This document shows, piece by piece, positions 17,726-25,789 of a DNA stretch of 64,000 bases. The notes beneath the pieces were generated by a model. It did not search any database. It saw nothing but the letters and a program-made list of their open reading frames with translations, and had not been told where the DNA came from. The DNA comes from Treponema sp. Lineage in GTDB: Bacteria > Spirochaetota > Spirochaetia > Treponematales > Treponemataceae. Both the position numbers and the translations under genes were made by a program. The DNA lies in the NCBI GenBank assembly GCA_024400915.1, contig JAKSLX010000014.1:10443-74442 (forward strand), in the 5' to 3' direction. Numbering within the stretch: the stretch's first letter is position 1; each line of letters begins with the position of its first letter.

Positions 17726-18715
17726 ATGAAAGTCTTTTTTTATTGCATGCGTGATTTTGATGAGGTGCCGCTGGCTGAAAAAATCAACAGGGAATTCAAT
17801 TTTGAATATGACTGGACGCCTGAATATCCATCTCCCGCAAATTATGAAAAGGCTAAGGGTTATGACGCGATCAGCATCACGCCTTGCGATATGAGCGCTC
17901 CTGTTCTGGATGCTTTTCATGCGCTGGGAATTAAATATATTGTCACCCGTTCTGTTGGATTTGACCACTTTGATCTGAAGCATGCCGCTGAGCTTGGAAT
18001 TCGCATCGGGATTGCAACCTATCCTCCACAGGGAGTCGCCAACTACGCGATCATGATGATGATGGCATGCGCAAGGAAGCTTCCTCATCTTATTAAACGT
18101 TCGGAAGTCCAGGATTATACGCTGAAAGGAAAAATTGGTCTTGATATTTCATATTCAACAGTGGGAATTATCGGGACTGGAAAGATAGGTTCTACTGTGA
18201 TAAAGCATCTTTCTACTTTTGGCTGCCGGCTTCTGTGCTGTGATCCTTACAGGAATCCGGAAGTTGAGGCTTTGGCTGAATACGTGGATTTTGATACATT
18301 GTGCCGTGAGTCGGATATCATCTCTCTTCATACAAATGCGACTGAAGAGAATCATCATCTGTTGAACAAAGCCGCTTTTGATAAGATGAAGGATGGCGTG
18401 ATAGTTGTTAATACATCACGAGGAAAGCTGATCGATGCCGACGATTTGATCGATGCAATTGAAAGCGGAAAGGTCGGTGCCGCAAGTCTTGATGTCCTTG
18501 AGGATGAGGCAAACCTTTATTACATCAACAGGACGGGAGATCCAATCAAGAATCGTCAGATGGCAATCCTGAGGTCTTTCCCAAATGTTCTCCTGACTCC
18601 ACACACAGCCTTCTATACCGTTCAGGCAGTGGAAAATATGGTTGGCAGCAATTTCAAGGCGTTGAAGGCATTTGAGGACGGCGCAGAGACTCCGTTTGAG
18701 GTAAAGGCAAAATAA
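17726..18715 (+). CDS. D-isomer-specific 2-hydroxyacid dehydrogenase (D-lactate dehydrogenase-like)
   Basis: A 329-residue dehydrogenase. The nucleotide-binding loop is VGIIGTGKIG, and the catalytic set is present: Arg in NTSRGKLID, Glu in DVLEDEA, and His in TPHTAFYT. The N-terminal TRSVGFDHFD and VANYAIMMMMA segments are typical of the D-LDH/VanH subgroup, so NADH-dependent reduction of pyruvate or a related 2-ketoacid to the D-hydroxyacid is likely. That fits a fermentative anaerobe. The ribosome site is AGGTAAG. The FliG-like gene follows after 30 bases, but functional linkage is not obvious. Confidence 0.87.
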   Translation: MKVFFYCMRDFDEVPLAEKINREFNFEYDWTPEYPSPANYEKAKGYDAISITPCDMSAPVLDAFHALGIKYIVTRSVGFDHFDLKHAAELGIRIGIATYPPQGVANYAIMMMMACARKLPHLIKRSEVQDYTLKGKIGLDISYSTVGIIGTGKIGSTVIKHLSTFGCRLLCCDPYRNPEVEALAEYVDFDTLCRESDIISLHTNATEENHHLLNKAAFDKMKDGVIVVNTSRGKLIDADDLIDAIESGKVGAASLDVLEDEANLYYINRTGDPIKNRQMAILRSFPNVLLTPHTAFYTVQAVENMVGSNFKALKAFEDGAETPFEVKAK

Positions 18716-18745
18716 TCTTGTTTTGGGTGAAGTGAGGGAAAATAT

Positions 18746-19147
18746 ATGGAAAAATTCATAAAGACTACCGCAGAAGAATTGACTGGAGTCCAGAAGGCCG
18801 CAATCCTGATGGCTGAGCTTGGACCTCTCTTGAATGACAATTATGGGGAACTCTGCAAGTATTTAAAACTCACCACAGAAGAGATGGAGAAGATCCGTCG
18901 CGCTATGGAAAATTTCAAGCCATATCTTCAGACGGAACCAAAAAACGTAGAGGAAATCTACAGGGAACAGGCGGTCCTTGCAGAAGCAATCAATTACGGA
19001 AGAAGAAAAGGAATTTTCACACCTATCCCAAAAGATCAGCTTAAAAATACTTATGTTAAGAAGATACAGTCGGATGACATCACTGAGATTGTCAAGGAGA
19101 ATCCAGACGCTGTGGCAAAACTTTTAAGCCAATGGCTTGATGAATAG
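18746..19147 (+). CDS. Mini FliG-N-like protein with FliF C-tail-like motif
   Basis: A 133-residue soluble protein. Residues 11-60 start ELTGVQKAAILMAELGP and continue LTTEEMEKIRRAM, closely following the FliG N-terminal domain (LTGxQKAAILLxxLGP, then SEEEIEKL). FliG uses this domain to grip the cytoplasmic tail of FliF in the flagellar MS-ring. Residues 111-132, DITEIVKENPDAVAKLLSQW, resemble that FliF tail (family pattern ENPExVAxxIRxWL). The middle and C-terminal motor domains of FliG are absent. Upstream GAGGG gives the start. It is followed 10 bases later by a diguanylate cyclase gene. It could modulate motor assembly; the role is inferred. Confidence 0.65.
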   Translation: MEKFIKTTAEELTGVQKAAILMAELGPLLNDNYGELCKYLKLTTEEMEKIRRAMENFKPYLQTEPKNVEEIYREQAVLAEAINYGRRKGIFTPIPKDQLKNTYVKKIQSDDITEIVKENPDAVAKLLSQWLDE

Positions 19148-19157
19148 GAACTGAGCT

Positions 19158-21044
19158 ATGAAAAAGAAGATTGCGGTATTGACTTCCGGATGGTCCATTG
19201 ATTACCTGAACTGTGTCATTGAAGGCCTAAAAAAATCAATGGAGAAACGGAACATTGATATATACATTTTTACCTGCTATAAGTTCAATGAACCGAGCGG
19301 GGAAAACAACATCACAAGTTTCGCGGTTTTTGATCTCATTGATTACAAGGATTTTGATGGCGTCATCATCATGCCTAATCTTTTTAATGATGAGGAACGG
19401 GTTGAGCACGAAAGGAAACGTATTGTGGAATCAGGCGTTCCTGCGGTTTCTCTCTGTCAGCCTTTGGAAGGTCTCCATTTTGTGAACAGCGACAACCATG
19501 ATTCATATAAGAATATGATTGTCCATCTGATAAAACAGCATTATCTTACTGATTTCGCCTATATTGGTGGTCCGGACGGGAATGCAGGCGCAGACTCGAA
19601 TTTCAGGGCATACAAGGAAGCTTTGGAAGAGAATGGGATTCCGGTGAATGACAAGGATGTCTATCTCCACGGTGACTGGTCTTATGACTTTGCCTATAAG
19701 AAGGCAAATGAGATTCTTACATCAAAGAAAATCCCACAGGCAATTGTCTGCGTGAACGATTGGGCTGCAATGGCAACGACAAAAGCTGCGCTTCAGCTTG
19801 GAATTTCTGTTCCTGAAGAACTTGTGGTCATAGGTTTTGATGATATCTCCTATGCCAAAAATGTAATTCCTTCAATATCTACCGTAAATATTCGCGCCGA
19901 ACTGCTGGCGGAAACCGCGGTGGATCTGCTTCTTAAAAAACAGAAGGAGCTGGTGACTGTAAACATCAAGGCGGAAGAGAAATACCGACAGAGCTGTGGA
20001 TGCATTTCTGATATCCGAGTGGAGCAGATAAAATACAGCCAGGGATATTTCCATGGAATTGATGATGTCCAGCGTTTTGCGAGCCAGCTTCGTCATATGG
20101 AAGACATCTTTATCCAGAATCAGACTGTCGTGAAGATGAAGAGCGCATTGCAGAATTATTTTGAGCGCCGTCATACTTCTGAAGGTTCAGATTTTGCTAT
20201 TCTTATAAAGGATGAGGTGATCCAGAATCTTATTGATGTGGATTCAAGCCTTCCAGAAAGCACCACCTATGGCGAAAAAATGAGGATTGTCGTGAATCTT
20301 CAGGATGGAAAATCTGTCGCTGGCGGTGACATTCTCAATACAAGGGAATTGATCCCAGCAAACATGAAAGAAAAGAACAGCACGATTTATCTTTTCCTTC
20401 CGATTTTCAACAGAAAATATCTTCACGGATATTATGTCTCAAAGAATTTCACCCATCTTCTCGACAACAAGAGCGCCTATAACTGGACACGAAACTTTGG
20501 AACCTGTATTGAGAAATTCCGTCAGACAGTAGAATACCGTTTGATCAGCGAACAGCTCAGGGAGCTTTCGGTGAAGGATTCACTTTCGGGACTCTTGAAT
20601 CGCACTGGACTTGATATGATCGCTTCCAAATTCTTTGAAGAAAACAATCAGGGCGGCAAGAAGACTGTGATAGCCTTTGTTGACATCAACAACATGAAGA
20701 TCATAAATGATAAATTTGGCCATCTCCATGGGGACCTTGCGATCAAGACTGTTGCGGAATCAATCAGCGAAACCTTGCCAAAGGATTTTCTCGCAATTCG
20801 TTTTGGCGGAGATGAATTTGTGATTGTCGGATCTCGTCAGCGTGAAGGAAAGCTCGATCTTTGCGAAAGGATTAAGGATGACCTTGCCAAGAGGGCAGAG
20901 AAGATGTCGTTGCCTTATAATCTGACTGTGAGCACCGGTCTTAAATTCTTTAAATCCGGAGAAAAGGCGACATTGCTCGATGCCATTGAAGAAGTTGATG
21001 AAATGATGTACAAGAATAAAATCCAGTTCCACAAATTGGGCTAG
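19158..21044 (+). CDS. LacI-type sensor domain fused to GGDEF diguanylate cyclase
   Basis: A 628-residue cytoplasmic protein. Residues 1-270 form a periplasmic-binding-like fold of the LacI/GalR ligand domain: KKKIAVLTSGWSIDYLNCV, DGVIIMPNLF, YIGGPDGNAGADSNFRAY, VVIGFDDISYAKNVIPSIST. There is no DNA-binding headpiece and no signal peptide. A linker region of unclear fold spans about 290-465. The C-terminal cyclase starts LSVKDSLSGLLNRTGLD and has an intact signature FGGDEFVIVG near residue 549. It should make cyclic di-GMP in response to an intracellular sugar-like ligand, as inferred from the sensor fold. No RxxD inhibitory site was identified. Confidence 0.87.
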   Translation: MKKKIAVLTSGWSIDYLNCVIEGLKKSMEKRNIDIYIFTCYKFNEPSGENNITSFAVFDLIDYKDFDGVIIMPNLFNDEERVEHERKRIVESGVPAVSLCQPLEGLHFVNSDNHDSYKNMIVHLIKQHYLTDFAYIGGPDGNAGADSNFRAYKEALEENGIPVNDKDVYLHGDWSYDFAYKKANEILTSKKIPQAIVCVNDWAAMATTKAALQLGISVPEELVVIGFDDISYAKNVIPSISTVNIRAELLAETAVDLLLKKQKELVTVNIKAEEKYRQSCGCISDIRVEQIKYSQGYFHGIDDVQRFASQLRHMEDIFIQNQTVVKMKSALQNYFERRHTSEGSDFAILIKDEVIQNLIDVDSSLPESTTYGEKMRIVVNLQDGKSVAGGDILNTRELIPANMKEKNSTIYLFLPIFNRKYLHGYYVSKNFTHLLDNKSAYNWTRNFGTCIEKFRQTVEYRLISEQLRELSVKDSLSGLLNRTGLDMIASKFFEENNQGGKKTVIAFVDINNMKIINDKFGHLHGDLAIKTVAESISETLPKDFLAIRFGGDEFVIVGSRQREGKLDLCERIKDDLAKRAEKMSLPYNLTVSTGLKFFKSGEKATLLDAIEEVDEMMYKNKIQFHKLG

Positions 21045-21062
21045 GATAGTCCTGAGGTTAAT

Positions 21063-22172
21063 ATGAACGTTTTTCCACCAATAAATAAATCTTTTTATAC
21101 AATCAACAATGAACCTGCCGCAAACCTGAAAGAATGTCTTGGAATGATGTCGCGGGAACAGCTGAATACTCTTGTCGACAACTACAGTTTCGATTACGAG
21201 GTTTTTGAAAGCGAAGACCAGATTGTTGAATTCCTGAGCGACCGCATATTGAATCTGTGCGATTATTATTTCAAGCTTAAGAGCGAGGATGTTGGCATGG
21301 CATATCTTGAATATATGCCAGAAAGCCCGGAAGCAGTCGTCGAGGACCAGATCTTTTCGGAAATCGAAGATGAGTATACAAAAAAGCTGCAGGGAACCAT
21401 TGAGGAATTCGTGCAGTTTGGATTGATGTTCCATTTTGTAGATGAGGATGACTACGATCACCTTGTTATGCCGGTGGAGCTCTGCATGGAATTTGTTTCG
21501 GAAAATCTCGGCAATGACGGAAGAAATAAATTCGGAATCTATTCGCGTTTCTCACAGATCGCAGAGATCCTTGTGTCTCTGTATGGAATCGTTCCCGCCA
21601 AGATAATGGAGGCTGTCTGGAATCAGCAGTATCCAAACAGAAAAATCACAGAGGAGCTTTGCGGTGACCTGATGGAGGTTTCTTCATTCACAGATGGAAT
21701 CGCTGACTATTATAACAAGGAGCTTGTGAACCCTTCGATTTTTGATGAGCTTTATGAATACCTTAAAAAGGAACGGGAGAATAAACCCCGCTTCATCCCT
21801 TCTGGCACTCAGATAGATGTGATGCTCAAGATGATGGATGAGGACAAGACTTTCTGTTCGAATTTCTACAATGAATTTGAGTATGAATACAACAACGATG
21901 ATTACGAGAATCTGAAGTCCTTCCTGAAAATCTACTATAAAGGCAAGGTTTCCTTGGAGGAAGTTCTTTTCCACATCTGTTTCTACACCAAGGCCGGATA
22001 TCCTTTGACCCAGGTTGTGAAAATTCTGAATGAAAAGGATTTCCTGCTTTCTGGCATGGATGATTCTGTTGCGGAGCGTTTTGGCAGTCTGTTCAAGCTG
22101 TTCAATGAAACCTGCCATCATTGGACAAGCTGGGGATGGTCTCCAAGAGACTACGAGAAATACAACAGCTAG
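21063..22172 (+). CDS. Acidic protein of unknown function
   Basis: A 369-residue, Asp/Glu/Tyr-rich protein without signal peptide or membrane helices. Helical segments dominate; stretches such as QIAEILVSLYGIVPAKIMEA and HWTSWGWSPRDYEKYNS (C-terminus) look conserved in style but I cannot assign a domain. It starts 18 bases after the GGDEF gene and is probably in the same transcript. It converges with nrdG 17 bases downstream. It could be a partner or target of the cyclase, but that rests only on position. Confidence 0.6.
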   Translation: MNVFPPINKSFYTINNEPAANLKECLGMMSREQLNTLVDNYSFDYEVFESEDQIVEFLSDRILNLCDYYFKLKSEDVGMAYLEYMPESPEAVVEDQIFSEIEDEYTKKLQGTIEEFVQFGLMFHFVDEDDYDHLVMPVELCMEFVSENLGNDGRNKFGIYSRFSQIAEILVSLYGIVPAKIMEAVWNQQYPNRKITEELCGDLMEVSSFTDGIADYYNKELVNPSIFDELYEYLKKERENKPRFIPSGTQIDVMLKMMDEDKTFCSNFYNEFEYEYNNDDYENLKSFLKIYYKGKVSLEEVLFHICFYTKAGYPLTQVVKILNEKDFLLSGMDDSVAERFGSLFKLFNETCHHWTSWGWSPRDYEKYNS

Positions 22173-22189
22173 CGAACTGGGATTCCAGC

Positions 22190-22678
22190 CTATCTCTGAT
22201 TAAGTTTTATGATTCTCTGGTTTTCCGATCCGCGGAATTCCAGCATGAGGTTGCGCTTTTCCTGGATGAAAGGACCGTCAACCAGAGTGTCTATGCATTT
22301 AAGCATGCGATCCGTAAATTCAGTGCGTTTCCTGCCGCCTTCCATCAGATCTTTTTCCAGCACATAGCCGGTCCAGCACCAGATATCTTTGCTTGGATAG
22401 ATTGATTTCAGCTTCTCAAGAAATGGCGCGAGAACCTCCTGGTTTTCTTCCTCAAATGGTTCGCCGCCAAGCAGAGAAAAACCGGAGATTGACGCAGGTT
22501 CCATAAGCTTGATTATCTCGTTTTCGGTGTCGGATGTGAATTCGCTTCCAAATTTGAAATCCCAGGTTTGAGGCTGGAAACATCCCGGACAGCAGTTTCT
22601 GCAGCCGCTGACAAAAAGAGATACGCGAACTCCAAGTCCGTTGGCAACATCAAAATTCTTTATGGCACCGTAATACAT
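22190..22678 (-). CDS. nrdG: Anaerobic ribonucleotide reductase activating protein
   Basis: A 162-residue radical-SAM activase. The cluster motif CRNCCPGC fits the C-x3-C-x2-C pattern of NrdG and is followed by FQPQTWDF. The GFSLLGGEPFEEEN segment is the SAM-contacting GGEP, and IWCWTGYVLE is typical. It generates the glycyl radical on NrdD using S-adenosylmethionine. The ATG at 22678 (MYYGAIKNF) has GGAG seven bases upstream; a longer open frame to 22930 overlaps nrdD and is not credible. The ribosome site overlaps the T tract of a terminator hairpin between nrdD and this gene. Confidence 0.92.
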   Translation of the reverse strand: MYYGAIKNFDVANGLGVRVSLFVSGCRNCCPGCFQPQTWDFKFGSEFTSDTENEIIKLMEPASISGFSLLGGEPFEEENQEVLAPFLEKLKSIYPSKDIWCWTGYVLEKDLMEGGRKRTEFTDRMLKCIDTLVDGPFIQEKRNLMLEFRGSENQRIIKLNQR

Positions 22679-22686
22679 AAATTCTC

Positions 22687-22720
22687 CAAAAAAAATCCCC
22701 GGAAAGCCATTCCGAGGATT
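22687..22720 (-). terminator. Hairpin terminator between nrdD and nrdG
   Basis: On the minus strand, AATCCTCGGAA pairs with TTCCGGGGATT around a five-base loop TGGCT, and the stem runs into T residues. It lies in the 62-base gap between the two genes of one operon. The nrdG ribosome site GGAG begins right after the T tract. It probably lowers nrdG transcript relative to nrdD by partial readthrough, and may also protect the nrdD 3' end. Confidence 0.8.
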
Positions 22721-22740
22721 CTGCAATGAAACTACAAAGG

Positions 22741-24903
22741 TTAGAGGTGAAGTACTCTTTCCTTGATTTCTTCCGTTCTTCCCTGATTCCAGAAGTTGGT
22801 TCCGATATATCCGCAAGTTCTTCTTGCGACATTCATCATTGACTGATCTGTGTTTCCGCACTGAGGACATTTCCAGATGAGTTTTCCGTCGTTGTCTTCC
22901 ACAACCTGAATCTCGCCGGTAAATCCACATTTCTGGCAGCAGTCAGATTTAGTGTTGAGCTCTGCGTACATGATGTTGTCGTAGATATGCTTCAATACTG
23001 CGATGACAGCTGGAATGTTCTGCTGCATGTTTGGAACTTCAACATAGCTGATTGCTCCACCAGGACTCAATTTCTGGAACTGGCTTTCGAATGTAAGCTT
23101 TGAGAATGCATCGATGTTTTCAGTTACATGCACATGATAGCTGTTTGTGATGTAGTTTTTATCTGTAACGCCTGGTATGACACCAAAACGCTGTTTAAGG
23201 CATTTTGCGAATTTGTATGTTGTCGATTCAAGTGGAGTTCCGTAAACAGAGAATGCGATTGTTGTCTCTTCCTTCCATTTGTCACAAGCATCATTAAGGC
23301 GTTTCATAATATCCAGAGCGAATGGAGTTGCCTGTGGATCTGTATGTGGACGGCCTGTCATGTAGCGAACGCATTCGCAAAGACCTGCATATCCCAAAGA
23401 AATTGTTGAATATCCGTTGAAGAGAAGCTTGTCGATTTTTTCTCCCTTCTTGAGACGGGCGATGGCACCGTTCTGCCAGAGGATTGGAGCGACATCACTT
23501 GGAGTTCCCAAAAGTCTCTTGTGGCGGATCATAAGTGCACGGTAACACAAGTCAAGGCGGTCATTGAAGATCTGCCAGAATTTTTCCATGTCTTTGCCGC
23601 TTGAACATGCTATGTCAACAAGATTCAATGTTACGACACCCTGATTGAAGCGGCCATAGAATTTAGGCTTTCCTGTCTCATCACGGTATACAGAAAGGAA
23701 TGAACGGCATCCCATACAAGGGAAACAGCTGCCTTCCTTGATTTCCTTCATTTTCTTTTCGCTGATGTAATCTGGAACAAGGCGTTTAGCAGTACATTTT
23801 GCTGCAAGTTCTGTAAGATAGAAATATTTCTGGTCTTCGTTGATGTTGTCTTCTTCCAAAACATAGATGAGCTTAGGGAATGCTGGAGTAACCCAGAAAC
23901 CTGCTTCGTTGCGAACGCCCTTTGTACGCTGTTTGAGAACTTCCTCAATGATGAGAGCCAGATCAGCCTTTTCCTGTTCGTTGCGGGCTTCATTCAGATA
24001 CATGAACACTGTGATGAATGGAGACTGTCCGTTTGTTGTCATGAGTGTGACAACCTGATACTGGATGATCTGTACACCACGGGTGATTTCTTCTGCAAGG
24101 CGGCGTTCAACGATTTTGTCGAACTGTTCTTTTGTGAATGTGACACCTGTTTCTTCGATTGTCTGATTCAATTCCTTGATGAGCTTCTTGCGGCTTACGT
24201 CAACAAATGGAGCCAGGTGTGTCAAGGAGATTGACTGTCCGCCATATTGGCTTGAAGCAACCTGTGCGATTATCTGTGTTGCAATGTTACATGCTGTTGA
24301 GAAGGAATGAGGAGTATCGATCTTTGTTCCGCTGATTACTGTTCCGTTCTGGAGCATGTCCTCAAGATTCACGAGGTCACAGTTGTGCATATGCTGTGCG
24401 AAATAATCTGCGTCATGGAAATGAATGATACCTTCATTGTGGGCCTGAACGATGTCTTCATCCAAAAGGAAACGGCGTGTGATATCCTTTGAAACTTCAC
24501 CTGCCATGTAATCACGCTGAACAGACACCACAGTTGGATTCTTGTTGGAATTTTCCTGCTTAACTTCTTCGTTTGTGCATTCAAGCAAAGAGAGGATCTG
24601 CTGGTCTGTTGAATTTGATTTACGCATCAAAGCATGGCGATAACGGTATGTGATGTATGAACGAGCGATCTGGAACGCACCGATGCGCATCAATTCAGTT
24701 TCTACCAAGTCCTGGATTGCCTCAACGTTAAGCTGTACCTTGCTTGCATAACAGGCATCCTTTACTTTTGATGATACTGCCTGGATGTAAGCCTCAGAGA
24801 TGCGATCAACCTCTGGAACAGCGTTGTTTGCTTTTTCAATGGCATTAACTATTTTCTGGACGTCGAAGATGGCTTCTTCACCGTTTCTTTTGATGATCTT
24901 CAT
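22741..24903 (-). CDS. nrdD: Anaerobic ribonucleoside-triphosphate reductase (class III)
   Basis: A 720-residue class III reductase that makes deoxynucleotides without oxygen. The N-terminus MKIIKRNGEEAIFDVQKI is the allosteric ATP-cone (about 1-90). The barrel includes IIHFHDADYFAQHMHNCDLVNLEDML and the INGYST-like LLFNGYSTISLGYAG. The C-terminus has two zinc pairs, CQKCG and CPQCG, and the glycyl radical loop RRTCGYIG with Gly698 as radical site. nrdG follows on the same strand. A near-perfect NrdR box lies about 80 bases upstream, so expression should be repressed when deoxynucleotides are plentiful. Confidence 0.96.
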   Translation of the reverse strand: MKIIKRNGEEAIFDVQKIVNAIEKANNAVPEVDRISEAYIQAVSSKVKDACYASKVQLNVEAIQDLVETELMRIGAFQIARSYITYRYRHALMRKSNSTDQQILSLLECTNEEVKQENSNKNPTVVSVQRDYMAGEVSKDITRRFLLDEDIVQAHNEGIIHFHDADYFAQHMHNCDLVNLEDMLQNGTVISGTKIDTPHSFSTACNIATQIIAQVASSQYGGQSISLTHLAPFVDVSRKKLIKELNQTIEETGVTFTKEQFDKIVERRLAEEITRGVQIIQYQVVTLMTTNGQSPFITVFMYLNEARNEQEKADLALIIEEVLKQRTKGVRNEAGFWVTPAFPKLIYVLEEDNINEDQKYFYLTELAAKCTAKRLVPDYISEKKMKEIKEGSCFPCMGCRSFLSVYRDETGKPKFYGRFNQGVVTLNLVDIACSSGKDMEKFWQIFNDRLDLCYRALMIRHKRLLGTPSDVAPILWQNGAIARLKKGEKIDKLLFNGYSTISLGYAGLCECVRYMTGRPHTDPQATPFALDIMKRLNDACDKWKEETTIAFSVYGTPLESTTYKFAKCLKQRFGVIPGVTDKNYITNSYHVHVTENIDAFSKLTFESQFQKLSPGGAISYVEVPNMQQNIPAVIAVLKHIYDNIMYAELNTKSDCCQKCGFTGEIQVVEDNDGKLIWKCPQCGNTDQSMMNVARRTCGYIGTNFWNQGRTEEIKERVLHL

Positions 24904-24941
24904 TTTTTATATCCCACCATTTTTTAAAACACACTTTTAAC

Positions 24942-24999
24942 TAATTGTCAATAGTGTTTTTATATTATTTTTTCATTTAATGTACACTATATATAGTGT
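24942..24999 (-). promoter_or_regulatory. NrdR boxes upstream of nrdD
   Basis: ACACTATATATAGTGT at 24984-24999 is a perfect 16-base palindrome and matches the NrdR consensus acaCwAtATaTwGtgt. A degenerate second box at 24942-24957 ends ATAGTGT and agrees at 10 of 16 positions; it lies 42 bases away, close to four helical turns. NrdR, a zinc/ATP-cone repressor, binds paired boxes upstream of reductase operons. No nrdR gene is in the window. Confidence 0.85.
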
Positions 25000-25098
25000 C
25001 TTGCTGAATATGAATTTACCAAGTATTGCCTAAATTTTCAATAGAAAATACCCGAATTTCGAGGAATTTTGAGAATAAATTTTTAAGAATTTTTACGG

Positions 25099-25758
25099 CT
25101 ATTCCACCTGGGTGTAGGTGGTTACTTTTTTGATTTTTCCGTTGTCCCAGAAGGTATATTTGTACCAGCATTCAAAACCGTCATCGTATTTTGTATGGAT
25201 GATGTTGCCGTTATCGTCATAGTCATTCAGGTAGCGTTCGGTGTCGGCTGCCTGTGACTGGTCGATGGTATTTGAGTTTACGAGTCTTCCTTCTGAATTA
25301 TATTCATACCAGGTCTCTGATCCGTTTGAATTTCTGAAGCGGGTTCTGTTGTTGTTCTCATCATATTCGTACCACTGCTCGAAATCAAAGGAATCGATTG
25401 TGTGAATCAGATTTCTGTTCTCGTCATACTCGAACCAGGTCTCTTTTCCGCTGGAATCCTTGGAATAAACCTTGAGTCCGTTTTCGTATGTATATTTTGT
25501 ATCCTTCACATCATTCTTTGTAAGCTTGTGTTTGTAGGAAATGACGTTGCCATCAGAATCATACTTCCACCAGAATTCACTGCCCATGGAAGTGAGCGTA
25601 TGGATGATGTTGCCGTTCTTGTCATATTCAGTGTAGTTTGACAATTCAACCTGAACCTTTACGTTTTCACCGTTAAGCTTGAAGGTTTGAATTGTTGGCT
25701 TTGCAAAAACTGCCGCAGATAATAATGAGATGATGGATAAACAGATAATCTTTTTCAT
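25099..25758 (-). CDS. Secreted YD-repeat (RHS-like) small protein
   Basis: A 219-residue exported protein. A signal peptide MKKIICLSIISLLSAAVFA precedes a mature region made of about seven degenerate repeats of the form Y-E-Y-D-x-N-G-N-x-I, for example NYTEYDKNGNIIHT, WYEYDENNNRTRF and NDYDDNGNIIHTKYDD. This is the YD-repeat of RHS/teneurin shells, but here it is far too short to form a toxin cocoon, and there is no C-terminal effector domain. It may be a stand-alone envelope or adhesion protein. It lies between the nrdD promoter region and a MATE gene, all on the minus strand. Confidence 0.7.
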   Translation of the reverse strand: MKKIICLSIISLLSAAVFAKPTIQTFKLNGENVKVQVELSNYTEYDKNGNIIHTLTSMGSEFWWKYDSDGNVISYKHKLTKNDVKDTKYTYENGLKVYSKDSSGKETWFEYDENRNLIHTIDSFDFEQWYEYDENNNRTRFRNSNGSETWYEYNSEGRLVNSNTIDQSQAADTERYLNDYDDNGNIIHTKYDDGFECWYKYTFWDNGKIKKVTTYTQVE

Positions 25759-25789
25759 AGCTATATTCTAATGTTTCCCAATAAAAAGT

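Noticed and set aside
22679..22930. Extended nrdG start giving a 246-residue protein
   Set aside because: The extension overlaps nrdD and a terminator; the ATG at 22678 has a proper ribosome site and matches NrdG length.
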